A stretch of DNA of 64,000 nt from positions 1,756,001 through 1,820,000 of the forward strand of contig CM063258.1 in assembly GCA_032158295.1 (NCBI GenBank), in the 5' to 3' direction. A program made the translations under genes and the position numbers. The DNA comes from Pycnopodia helianthoides. Taxonomy: Eukaryota > Echinodermata > Asteroidea > Forcipulatida > Asteriidae. Below the pieces are notes generated by a model. The model was not told the DNA's origin and did not search any database. It saw nothing but the letters and a program-made list of their open reading frames with translations. Positions 34,346-47,200 of this stretch are shown piece after piece. Numbering within the stretch: position 1 is the first letter of the stretch; the number at the start of each line of letters is the position of its first letter.

Positions 34346-37139
34346 TCTAGGCCTTTTTTCTGAATCTGAAGTACAGTCGGCAAAGCAACCTATGAGGTCC
34401 ATCGCATGTACTGACCGCAAGAAGTCAAGGGATATGGTTGTGAGGGTGAGCGGCTCCACCTCTCACACTTGGTTGGCAAGTACACTGTAACTCGACCCGG
34501 CGCTGGGACCGAGCTAAATTGACCCTAATTTCCCTAATGTATCACAACTTGCTCTGCGCGAGGGCGCCCTCTGCTGCCGAAACGCTATTTGCAATAAACC
34601 TAAGTTATGGAAATATCACAACAACTGTTTGTAAAGACAAATCATGAATAGTCTGAGGTACTGGACCCACCAGCACTTTTAGACATTATCTGGCGAATGT
34701 ACATGTATCGGTCTGAGTGAATGCTCAATGCATTTTTTTTGTATCAACTGTACAAATGCCCTAAAACAAGGTACATGTAGCTACTGCATGTACATGTAGG
34801 CCATGGAGGTTTAATTTTACCTCCATGGGGGATGGGTAGGCCTATAAAATGGCTATCATCATTACTTTTGTGTGTGTGCAGCGCGTGGAGACAATTTTGC
34901 ACGCTACATGTACGTTGGCTAGGCACAATGAATATTAATGATCTCCACACTCCGTATGTGGAGAGCGTGGAAACCACTGACATGTGATAGGGATATAGCT
35001 GGTTTGTATAGGCCTACAATGTACGCGATGTGTGTGCATTGTCTCTATTCACCACGCACAGGCAGGACTCCCCATAATGCCAACAAAATAATATGTCCAC
35101 ACTCTCCGCGCGAGGAGTCTAGTTTCTTTTCGTTCGAAACTGTAGTACAGGATTCACTAGCCCTGGCTGCACTGTACTAACGTCCTGGGTATGAAGCTTC
35201 TATACAATGCGATACACTGTAGGCCTAAAAACTATGATTAATCTTTGCGCTGCACAACCCGCGTGTGTGTGCACATGTGTAGATACAGCACTGCAGTATA
35301 GGTGTGCGCCTGCTCTGTGTGTGTACATCAACTGAATCAACGCCTTGACGGTTGAAGCCATCAGGTCATTACCATAAAGCGCAGAAGACAAGACCCCATT
35401 GGTCAGTGGAAGTCATGTTTAATAAATAGACGCTATTTTGTTTGTGTACACTCACATCGCGTCACGCGCACAGAAAGCATGACACGGCACAAAGTTCATG
35501 AGGGAAGCTTGTGATTGGACGTCAAAAATAAATCATTCAAATTAATTTTTCATCCTGCGTTGTCAGCAATAGGTCTGATAAAATTTTTGAATATTCATGA
35601 TCTGCATACCAGCATATCCGAGAGCCCCCCCATTTTCGTCCAAATAGTGGACGAAATAGAAAGAAATTACATAGATACAGACCGTACAAGGCTGTCGGCC
35701 TCCGCATGCGGACAGTAATAATAGTTTACGAGTGCGGATGACCTGCGCACAGTAGTAGTACGGGCGTTGTGCGATGTGATACACACATTATGCACAGTTT
35801 GTGCTGGTGTACAGTATAGGTTACGGTGGGTTTTACGGCGTCTTTTTCAGAGTGAAAACTGCGACCGCCTTGAGCAAGGCTACCATCAGGTATAAATATT
35901 TAAATATTTGCTATGAGATTTTTCACAATGTGCGGGACCTTTTTTATTTGTTATAATTTTATATTATAGGCCCCTACCCTGGACTCTGTCGCATTATTAA
36001 TGGAGGAGTCCAACCCAACCATGTGGCATGTATGGGCTAAGGAAAGGAGGATTCACCAACCCTTTAACAGGGAGTGACAAAAAATTGCTCAAAAACCCAC
36101 CAAAGACCTCCATAAAATACTTTAAACTCACCCGAGAAACTCAGTTAGGAGATGTTGCCGCTTAATATATAAGCATGATAAGGCTATGTGTTACGGTTGT
36201 GTCGAATGTGTCGGATACATTTCTCGAATTTTTTTTAAAAAATAACTTCGGCCAAAAATGTGCACAATCTGCATATTGCGCTCTGAAGATTGAGCAGCTC
36301 AGTCTCACATTGTGCACAATCTGAAGATTGTGCGAATCCCAAGAATGCGCTCCACGAAACAATACAATTCGCACAATCCAATTTGAACATCGGTTCAGAT
36401 TCTGATCTACAAAAATGTGGGTCATTTGTCAACATCCAGGCTTGTACGCGTACGGTGGTACCACCAAACACATGAGCCTACTTTACTTACATACGCCAGA
36501 TAATGTCAAAATGTCTAACAAGCGTTTTGGGGTCTCCTGTAACTTAACTTGGACTACTGTTTGTTACTGTACTGTAGTATTGTCTATTTACTTTATTATA
36601 ACTAAACTATTTAAAAATGTCAGTAGTAACTGATCGACTATCCTTACCATTTCTTCGTGGAATGCCTCACGTTGTTTCTGAAAACTGATATAATTAGTGT
36701 GCTATATTGTCTCTTCAGTAATCACATTAATCTCTTCATAACCAACAGCCCAGATCAGACGACATTTTAATCTCAACGTGTGTGTACTCGACCCCGTCGA
36801 GACCGACCGATGTGTGTTGCTTGAGGGCGCTGTTGTAAGCGCGTGCGCACTTGCAAGCATGCGTTTTGTGCATAAAGCATACAACGCAACCGTGTCCACG
36901 CCCTGTGTCTGACTTCCTAGTTCGTGTGCTAAATCAGAGTTGGTAAAATCGCGGTAAGAAATTTGCCCTTTTTTAATGTGGAAACGCCAGTCTATGGACT
37001 GAAAAACGGTAAAATTTTGTTTGTATTTTCAAATTGTCTTTTAGTTCATAATATATAATTCGCAAGCTATTTGGGACGAGAGCTTGTAAAAGTTAGACCA
37101 TGGCTTTCAAGTTTTTGGTTGTTTACATAGACATGATAG
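34346..37139. other. Gene-free interval with a CTCF-like word and small hairpins
   Basis: No gene supported. GGCAGCAGAGGGCGC (minus strand, 34578-34564) fits a CTCF core. Near 36314-36333, GCACAATCTGAAGATTGTGC is a short hairpin in a stretch with several such words (36245-36385), perhaps a decayed palindromic element. Confidence 0.4.
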
Positions 37140-37147
37140 ATAAATAG

Positions 37148-38704
37148 GGAAACCAGTCATCTCGCCCCCCGGCAAAGTCGCCCCCCACAAAGTCGCCCCC
37201 TGCAAAGTCGCCCCCAGCAAGCTCGCCCCCTCCAGGTACAAACTCGCCCCCTCACAATGTCGCCCCCTACAAAGTCGCCCCCGCCAAAGTCGCCCCCCGA
37301 CACAGTCGCCCCCGCCAAAGTCGCCCCCCCGACACAGTCGCCCCCTTTGGTGTTTGCGTGAAAGTGCGGCAGTCCCAGCGTTGCAGCGCCCAGAAAAAAG
37401 AGCATGCAGTACCAGAATTGTGATGGAGCATGTAGAAGTTAAAGTGTAAAATTAATATTCATGTGTTTTTAATAATTTTCTTTTTGAGAGTTTCTTCTTA
37501 AAGGCACAGTACACGTTTGGTAATAGAGCCTACCGACTGTGTTAATCCTATATAATTATGTACTCCTAGAATTATGAGGTTCCATGAACCTCATAGAGGT
37601 CCATGTACAAACTACAATACAAAACTTTTTTTCATTTACGTTTCTGCACCTGGAGTTCTCATTTGAAAATCCACACCGCAAATTTAAAATTGTTAAAAAG
37701 CAATAAATTCTTACCGTCATTCCCAGTCCTCTTCAAACAGTGTGAGTGTTATAACAAATATGGCGCTGGAGTCACATGATGTGTGTACAAAACCAACCTA
37801 CAGTTGCCGGGACCAGCGTTGCTGCGCGCGGAGTACCAGTTTGTTCGGTAGTCCTTTGCGAGCGCAGCAAGCGCCATATTTGTTATAACACTCACACTGT
37901 TTGAAGAGGACTGGGAATGACGGTAAGAATTTATTGCTTTTTAACAATTTTAAATTTGCGGAGTGGATTTTCTTGACCCATGCAACGCTCAATGAGATTC
38001 CAAGGAACACGTAGAGCCTAATTTTGGCGAGATCCGATTTCAAATGAGAACTCCAGGTGCAGAAACGTAAATGAAAACAAGTTTTGTATTGTAGTTTGTA
38101 CATGAACCTCTATGAGGTTCATGGAACCTCATAATTCTAGGAGTAATAATTATGTAGGTACAGTGCAAGATTTATTTATTTATTATGTCTCCTGTAAATT
38201 TGTCTATTCGTCTTTTGATAGTTTTTAAAGTACAAGTCATACATCTGTATGAAAATGTTTCTTTAATTTCTTTTTAAGAGTTACAACGGGAAAAAAATTG
38301 GTTGTTTTTCAATTAGTAAAAGTTATTAAGTTATTTACCCTGAACAAAAATGTAAAAAAGTCTTTAAGGATTCCCTTTCTTGAAACAAGTTAAAAACAAC
38401 AAAATTTCCCCTTAGAAAATCATTGCAACAGAAATGTGTAAAGTCTATTAAGGATTCCCTTTCTTGAATCAAATTAAAAACAACAAAAATTTTCCCTTAG
38501 AAAATAATTGCAACAATAGCAAAAAAAAAATGCATAGGGGGCAACTGTGTCGGGGGGCGACTTTGTTAGGGGGCAACTTTGTCGGGGGCGACTTTGTAGG
38601 GGGCGACATTGCGAGGGGGCGAGTTTGTACCTGGAGGGGGCGAGCTTGCAAGGGGGCGACTTTGCAGGGGGCAACTTTGCCGGGGGGCGAGATGACTGGC
38701 AATC
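37148..38704. mobile_element. hAT-like non-autonomous transposon, copy 2 (inverted, with nested insertion)
   Basis: Same element as 29492-30569 in the opposite orientation. The perfect 8-bp target duplication ATAAATAG is at 37140-37147 and 38705-38712. The ends are GGAAACCAGTC and GACTGGCAATC. Terminal arrays of CAAAGTCGCCCCC-type units are present at both ends. The 1557-bp length includes a 585-bp foldback insertion and its 9-bp duplication, leaving about 963 bp of element. Confidence 0.87.
37561..38145. mobile_element. Foldback element nested in the hAT-like copy
   Basis: The ends are TACTCCTAGAATTATGAGGT and its inverse. The arms extend almost to the centre, sharing GTGAGTGTTATAACAAATAT and AACAGTGTGAGTG in inverse. 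The left arm lacks about 70 bp present in the right. The 9-bp target duplication ATAATTATG is at 37552-37560 and 38146-38154. Copy 1 at about 30209-30228 shows the uninterrupted site. Confidence 0.92.
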
Positions 38705-38712
38705 ATAAATAG

Positions 38713-39973
38713 ATGGGTAAAACGTTTGAGGTGTGCAGTTTTTAGTTGACTGGAAATTGAACCCTTACCTTCCTTTATGATTGAATCTTATATAAAACAG
38801 CTTAAGTAATGTTTGTAGGCCTAGGTTGTATAATATTATTACGTAATTTGCCAGCTACAGAAGAAGTAGATATAAATTAAATAAAATGCCTTACAAATTA
38901 CATGTATGTTAAAATAAAAATGGTTTTATAACTTTAAAGTTATAATTTGGGGTACAGTCATTTGAGTTTGACCAGTGCTGGATCACTTTTTTGAAAGCAC
39001 ATTGTTTTTGTTGCAATCTCGTTATGCGAAAAAGTTGAATATTTTTAATACCAAAACATGTTGTAAAACTTGCCAAGTAGGCCTATCCATTGACAAAAAA
39101 AGTATAAATACTTTTGAATAGGGAGACTTCGAGAAAAGTATCGTTGCCTGGTTGACCAGTCCAGGATCGGTTGATTCTATCCCGAATCAGAAGCGTGCCC
39201 TCAGTATGGCAAACCCATATTTCCATTCATAAAAACTGTCTATCAAGGCAACAAACTTCAGAAAAGTGTGTTGCCATGGACGTGGGTTTCCTTTTTCCAG
39301 CGAATGTCTAAACTTTCTACAGCAGCCGTATGATTTTAGTTACCTAACTGAATCAGTGAGTGCCCCACCATCTGATGCAGTGAGATGTTGAGTGATCACG
39401 AATTGGTCAAGGGTACGATGCCCCCCAAAAGCCGAATTCAATCATTTTATCTCCTTAAAAAAACCAAGATGACTGCTCAGTATTTTACATAAAAGTTATT
39501 CGCCGTGGCATTCAAATTTGAAAGGTGAGAAGTTTTTATTTTTAATGCATTTTTCAACAAAAATGTTTTCTAAAAAAAAATGATTATTGTCGCAGATCAA
39601 AATCCGAAAAAAATTTCCATTATTTATTTGTCAATGATGTTTGGCACCTTATTTTGGGTTTGTTGGTTTATTGGATGTTATTCTTCACATTTATCAACAG
39701 AAATTGGCAATGTGTGTAGTAATTTAGGTGGGTATTGCAAAGTTGAAGTGATCCGGAACTGGTCATTGATCCGGAACTGGCCAATGATCCGTAACTGGTC
39801 AAAGGACTGTACTGTAGTCAATTGTACATTACCTCCATGGTTTGAGTTACCCGAGTTTGAAGATTGAGAGCACATGATGGTGATTTTTCATGATCATATT
39901 TGTCTTTCATGATATGACTGGAAAAACATTGAATGTTTTTTTTTCATAATATTGTCATAAGGTCTATATTTAA
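38713..39973. other. Gene-free interval
   Basis: No gene seen. A short three-copy tandem of TGATCCGGAACTGGTCAT lies at 39748-39805. Confidence 0.4.
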
Positions 39974-40108
39974 AAATACCGCCTTGTTGATTATGCACAA
40001 TGGTCATAAGGCACTGTGTGGGAAGGGAAAGTTGCAAACTTTATTCCAATTTTCGTCCAGCCCAACAGTGCCTTTTCATCATTGTGCATAATCAACCAGG
40101 CGGTATTT
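39974..40108. mobile_element. 135-bp MITE
   Basis: About 29-bp terminal inverted repeats, AAATACCGCCTTGTTGATTA and its inverse (one mismatch). Inner GGCACTGT/ACAGTGCC also pair. Confidence 0.88.
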
Positions 40109-40785
40109 GCACTAGACCGTTATGATAAGAGAGTTATCATTTTAAAAGTATTGTACTGAAATTTGTCTGTGTCAATTACTTGTCAATTGCTTTAAATGTT
40201 GTTGTCAAACCAGTCAGGCATTACTGGTGGCTTGACGGCACCCATGCACCCCAGCCATGTGGCATTCGGTGCGGGCCTGGGCTCGATACTGGTGATAGTG
40301 AGTGAAATACTAAATACAACAGTATCACAAAATATTTTGCGCTCTAAATGTTTTAAATGCCTTTTGAAAATACCCTCAATTCTCAAAAATCCTTCAAATT
40401 TACAACGTGGAAATTGGAGGATTTGGGAAGTTTACGTAATTTTTAAATCCCTAAATAACTATTTGAGTGTTGACTTTGAAAATGAAATGCATGTTTATTA
40501 ATAATATTAGCCTCAATACAAGTTGATGAAACAGTCTCCCCCAAGCCATACATATCCCCACCATCCCCCCTTCCCGATACAACTTGTGTATTACTGTTTG
40601 TAATTGTAACTTTGAAAACTAAAATATTGTACTTTTTGTTCATTGTTACGTTTAAACAGCTGGATCTCTGAGCGGTCAGGCATCATACAATTTTGTCGCT
40701 GTTCTGAAAACATCCGAACAGACCTTTTCAGAGAAAGGTGGAACTGTCAGTCTATGTGTTAGGATTAACACAAAAAAAGAGTAAC

Positions 40786-41292
40786 ATGGAGCCAGGAATT
40801 GTGAAAGAGAGCCTGGCCGAGCTGAACCCAGCACAACTAACCCACCTGCGCAACTACCTTCTCTGTCAAGATGTTGAGTCAATGGGTCTGTCCGCTGACC
40901 AAGCCATGGGCCTCTTGCAGGCCATTGAGGAACTCGATACACCAACTGTCCAGCCCAATTTTGCACCGAGTCAATACGTTCCCAGCTTCCCGGTTGCCCA
41001 GCAGCAAGCCGTACATGTAGATCTTGATATGCCCAAGGTCATTAGTAACATCAATCGACTTTTCATGTCTGCCTTTGCGAACCATGGAGGAGTGGATAAC
41101 GCTATGGTGTACCAGCCAGTGAGTGAACTGTCGGCCATTGATGAGAAGGTTCAGATGCTGGAGATGCATCGAGCGCGAATCTTAAATGCCCAGAAGCAGA
41201 AACAGCAAGGCATCCAGTCGGCTATTGGTGGTGATGGGAACTCGTGGATTGGACCTAGTCCCAAGCGGAGAATGGTTTCCAACAATGAAATG
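40786..41292 (+). CDS. CIZ1/ZNF638-like exon 1 (coding start)
   Basis: Encodes 169 residues from MEPGIVKESLAELNPAQLTH to PSPKRRMVSNNEM; mostly helical, with a basic patch KRR near the end. The donor is ATG|GTTTGT, phase 0. An acceptor-like AAACAG at 40654-40659 suggests an upstream noncoding exon. Confidence 0.8.
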
Positions 41293-44200
41293 GTTTGTAC
41301 TTATTAGCGTGTGCAGTGTGTAGCTGTGCATGATTAACCCTAACCAGGGATCTACCAATGCACAAGTTATTGTACCGTGCCATGACACGCGCATTGCGGT
41401 CGGAACGGGGAAAAAAAACCACATTATTTATTTGTTTTTTGGGGGGAGGATGGGGGAACTTTAGATCAAATTCATAAAAAAACATAAAAACAAAACTACT
41501 TGGAATGCCCCAGATTGCACTGTAGGGCTTTAACCCTCTTGCTGTCTGACCATTCAATACCATTAACTGTGGTTTTGGATGATGGATAAACTATGCCAGC
41601 CTGCAATATGATACCATGAGGGAATGCATGTACACAGTACACAGTTAGTTCTGTGCACAGTTGTGCCACCGCACACAACCTTGGCAGTTGAATGGTTTCA
41701 AATGGTTGGTCAACTCACTGGAAAATGTTGCCAAGAGTAGGAGGGTTAATAAAAGTAAACTGTACATCATTCCGTGGACCTCGTTTCAATTCACCGTGCC
41801 TTAGCCAAACTCCAATATTTGGGTCTAGGGACCCGTTTAGAATGCCCCAAATTTTGGAAAATCCTCGGGAGAACCCACTTAATTAAAACAACAACTTTGG
41901 TTTCGGATACATTCCAGTAACGAATCAGCCATGTGCTCAGTAGGTTGAAATTATGTGTGATTTAAAACCTGTTTGGTCCCAATCAAATGCTCGACTTTGA
42001 ATCCCTCAAGACTGAATTCTGCTTTGATGAATAGTTTGTGAGAATCGGGGCAAGCTTTTGGGTAGTTACAATGTACGTAAGTGAAGGAAATAACACAATT
42101 TTGTAATGCAAGCCTTAAAACCTTCGTGCAGAAGCGTCGTGTCAAGGTGCGTAATTGTTTTGTGCACTTATCTGAGCTATTTTAAGCGAGATACAACTTT
42201 TTGACAATTTTGAACTTGCACCTAACGTAAGTGCTATTTTGGGAGTTTCAACGTTTAGCACAGACATGACCATATAATATTCGCATGTCTTCCACTGGGC
42301 ACTTTTGGGGGGTTTAGATGCCCTGTGCTTTACATGTTCTATCAAACCCATTATTTGTTCTGTTTCTTTTTTCCTTTAAAAAAAAAAAAAGAACTTCAAT
42401 GAAGGTCAAGGATTTCAAGGAAACTGGATACAAGGGGGTAACCAGAACATTCAGATGAACCAATCAAAGGCCCAGATGAACCCAGGAAGAGGTCAGCTAA
42501 ACCAATCAGGAGGCGGGCCGGCGATGAACCAATCCAGGGAAGGGCTGAGATGAAAAGGGGAGGATTTGCTAACAACAAAAAACAAACGAGATCCCACAGA
42601 AAAACTAAACAGAAGCCGAAGAGAGGGTAAGCGGGGAAGAGGCGGTCAACAATGGAAGTCTGCAAGAAGGTCTTCATCAAGAGAAGATTCCTATGGGAAG
42701 CGATCATCAGATAGAGAGGATTACTACGACAGGAGGAGTAGGTCCAGGGAGAGTGTTGGACGTGATAGGAGGGATAATTCAAGTGATAGACGACCTTCTT
42801 ACAACAGACGGAGTCATGATGGAGACCAAAGAGATGATCAAAGGTATGGAAGAGAAAGAAGTGAAGGTTCTAGGAGCAGAGACCCAGACTCGCATAAAAA
42901 GAGGTACCATGATCAGGACGATGGTTATGGCCACAGGAGTGATGATGATGACAGGTCATACCAAGGTGAAAGGTCATACACAGGTGAAAGCAGGTCATAC
43001 CAAGATAAAATCAAGCCATACCCAGAGTCTCCCAGGGGTGATGGATATTTCAGATCGCAATCTGTTGACTTTCAACAAGATGATCAGTTTGATGACAGGG
43101 GCAGTGGACACGATCGCAAACGCAAGCATAGAGACTTTGTGAAGTCAGTTGGGAGGCTGACGACAGACATGGCCAAAAACCCTCCAGAAGGTACAGCCCT
43201 GAGAGGGACTACCCTGATCAGAGATTCGGTGATGGAGAATTGGTAGATCAGACCAGACGAGGTGAAGGTCATTACCAAGAGCTGCCTCTTGACTACGTGA
43301 CTACGAGAGGGAGGTCTTGGGAAAGAGATGAGAAGAGATGGGAGGATGGTGTCCGTGAGGACATCCTAGATGCATCAGCGGAAATAGAAAAGAGATGGCA
43401 TGACCGAGAGTTCAACAGAAGTGGCGACAGGGAGCATGGTCCTGTCGAGGAGTTCTTCCTTCGGCAAGGTAAAGTGTTCAATCCTGACATGTCTCGGGTG
43501 AGGTATAGGGAAGATGAGTTACCGATAAACCCACCGGAAAGGAGAAACATTGATCTTGATCTCGGCAGAGTCCAGCCCATTCCTTTATCTGTAGGTTTAG
43601 GTCATCGACCTCTCCTTAGTCAACCACTAGCACACCGGTTAGGGGCACAGTTACCTAGAGATGGATTTCAAAGAGGATTTTCCGGACTGGCTGTCCCATC
43701 AAAGGAGGCACCAGTTTCTGCGAGGATGCAAGGCTTTGTCCAGCGGAATGCTCCGAATTTAAGGACAAAAGCGAAGAGCTTTTCATTGACAAAAACTGTT
43801 TATCAAACCAAGGGAGACATGATCCTTGTCAAGTTGCTGTTACAAACAGGTACACCAGACAAGTTACCAGTGAAGCAGCCAAATCTTCAAAATACGAACG
43901 TGGCAAATATGAAACAGGCAGCTGGATCTGTACCCCCAGGCGGTACACCTACCAAGGATCAGAACAAGGGTAAAATGACGGAGGTATCCACACCCAAAGC
44001 TGTCCAAGCTGTTAATGTCGCTGGAAAGACCTTGATTAATCGACCCCGACCAAAGCCCTTGAAGCCAGAAGCCAACAGCATCGGCAGTCAGGTTAGTTGA
44101 TAGCTATACATTCATTGTCAGTATTCGTTGTTGCCGTGATTATGTTAAAGGAACATTACCAAAATGGTAAGAAAAAAACTTGTAAAATATACTTTTTGAT

Positions 44201-47200
44201 CACAGATTTACATAAAACTTACACGGTCTAATGATGATGATAGTAGATAACATCCTTGAAATATTTCTGTCTGAAATGCCATATTTGATGAGAAATGAAT
44301 AAACTTATTTTCCGATTGGAGTTTATCGCTCAGTGAGCGTTTTATTCATTTGTTGAATCTATATTATTTCATGCAAATGTGTAATCAGTTTTTCACTATT
44401 TTCTCGTGACCCAGATGGCCGATCGATCTCAAACTTCTACAGGTTTGTCAGTTTATGTATATGGTGGATTACATAAAGTGCTTATACTGCGAGCAACTGT
44501 TTTGTTAGCAAAAATCAATTGTGTAATGTTCCTTTAACAATTTGATCACTATGGGCTATTCACGATACAGGATGCCTTAACACTTTGTCTAGGGGAGGCA
44601 TTTTTTAAATTTTTTTTCCAGGTGCGTCATGGAAAAAAAAAGGCCAACAAGTGTTTTGTCGTTGTGCAGCGCCAGCCGCCACACAACCCAGATTGTTTCA
44701 GTTTGTTCGTAGTTTGCAAAGCAGCAAGTTCATTGTGTTTACAGCATTTGATGGCATTTTTGTACGAGGCTGGTGAATGTTTTACACAATCTTGTAAGCC
44801 ATTTAAATACAAGTCCGCAGCTTTTTGGGACAGTGGCCTCTCTAGGACGTACTGTAGAGAGCACATATTTTTGTGAACCATCTGTATGAACCAGCCAAGA
44901 CTGGGGTGTCGTGGCCGAGCAGATAGGAACATCGAACTCAAGCTCTTGTGTTTCTGTTCAGCAGAATGTGGGTTCGAATCCCGGTCATGACACCTGTGTC
45001 CCTGAGCAAGACACTTTACTATAATTGCTTCTCTCCACCCAGGGGTAAATGGGTACCTGTGAGGGCAGAGATGGGTCTTGTGATTGATTTAGCTTAGTGC
45101 GCTACATATTTGGCAGCACAGGCTGTATACTACCCAGGGAGCTGAGATGGTTTAAGGAATGAAATGGCCCAGTGATCAGGGTAATAATGTTGGAAGCGCT
45201 TTGAGACATGGTGTATAAAGCGCTATATAAAAACCGAATATTATTATTATTAAGACTCTCACATATTGAAACAATTTTGAGACCCTTTTGGTCCCCATTC
45301 AATGCTTTAATGTGTGAAGGAAGCAAACTCGCACACTTTACACAGGTCCCAATTTTCAAATATGTGTGAGACTTGCACAGTCTATTGTAAATGCGCGATT
45401 GCTAAGATTGTACATGTACTCCTCTCTGCCCATGACAAAGCAACCTCTATGATAAAACCACAGGTACATGTAGATGAAACAGGAGTTCAATGTAAAATTC
45501 CAATATGCTCGTCAATAAATGCTAATGTAGAACCTTTTCTTGGTTTCCCCAGTGTGACACCTTAGAAACTCTAGAGCTCCAAGGATTCTTGTATCACAGA
45601 GTAATGACACTATGGACGTGCTATATTTGCCATACAGCCTTAAAGAATGGAGGGGTAAGTGTGGATTTGGTAGACTGGCTCCGCAGTGTTTTAACGCTTC
45701 ATGCGTGTGGGATGCGGCGGCAAACAGACGCTGTGACTGAGAAATTTTGTCAGTCTGCAGGCAAGCGGTTGTGGAGTGTGAAACATCGCGATCGTCGAGC
45801 TTGAAATAAAAATAACGGAAAGAAAAGAATCATTGATCGCAATCAAGGCCAAGATCAGATCAAAACTGTCGATAAAAAAGTTGCAAAGTTGCAAAATATG
45901 CAATGGGTGGAAATTGGATGGTTGGAAAGACCAGTTGACGTCGTTCAAAGACTTGACTGGCCTGCTGTGTGGCGTATTTACTATTCTTGCTATTTGTTGT
46001 GCAAACGTGAGCATTAATCATTTTAATAAACAATGGGACAGAAATTAAAAGCATTTTGTTGAAATTAGATGGAAAGAATTGCAGTACGGTTCTCTTCATG
46101 AACAAACAAGCTACATGTAGTTCAAATTGCCAGCCGATACCCAAAAGACACTTGTTGCAAGTTCAAATATAACGCTAATGAATAACTTCGTTCTCTCAAA
46201 ATTTACTTGTCTTCTCTACGTTTCAGGCATATAAGATTCACCTCGGATCAAAGAATCACCTCAAAACATTTTACAATTTGCAAACGTACGAGGGAGCTCT
46301 TGACCGTCGGAAGGTAGCGTACGCCCTGAAGAATCTGCCCAATCATAGAACCGTCAGTCTGGAGCAGCTCTCCGCCGGTGATGTTAATAGGATGTACTTC
46401 TGCTGTGAGTGCGGGGAAGGCTATGCCTGTACGGTGCTGGAACACAGGAAGACAGAGCGCCATCTGGTAGGTTGTGGTTCAGGATGCTTGTGGAAATTTC
46501 CATGGGTATCAGTACTTTCCACGAGGGGGTATAAGAAATCAGATTTAATCAACAGCCCATCATTGGTAAAGTTATACTTAAAAATGTTCACAGATTTACA
46601 CGTAACTTACATAGTAAAAAGAAGGTCGGGGTGGAAAACCTTCATTTGAAATATTTTTGCCTGAAATGCTATAGTTTTTTAGAAATGTGAAAAATAAAAT
46701 TTGTTTTGATCTAACGAGTTCGATATCCAATTTAAAAAAAAAAGTAAAGGGGTTTTTAATTATTTTTTGGTTACTCTGATCAAGATATATCATGTGTGAT
46801 AAGCACTGTGTTCTCATTTTCTTTTTAATAAGCACTTTTTATAAAAGAAAGTCCACAGGCATGCTGTACTACTTGGATGGGATTCAAACCCATGAGCTCT
46901 GCATTCTAGAGCAGATATCTTAACCACTAGAAAACGGAGCATGCCTGTTGATGAGAGGCCAGTTTGAACTCTGCCACTAGCAGCGTTTACGGCAAACAGT
47001 TGAAAAGATGTAAAAAGTACAGTGAGGATGAAGAATAGTATTTGGGGTTTTACCACACACACTTTATATTTCTTGTCATCTTACTTACTATTGTACTGCT
47101 CTCTTTCTTCTTTTTTTGTAACAGACTTTGGAGGCATACAGGAAATGGTGTAATATCTGCAATATTTACTGCACAGACTTGAAAGCCCTCGTAAAGCATC

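Noticed and set aside
29501..38712. Gly/Arg- or Pro/Ser-rich ORFs at the ends of the hAT-like elements
   Set aside because: They translate the C/G-rich terminal repeat arrays in any frame; both strands give similar low-complexity peptides.
44904..44995. A functional tRNA gene at the start of the SINE
   Set aside because: It is continuous with a SINE body and an ATT tail; the anticodon arm is poor.
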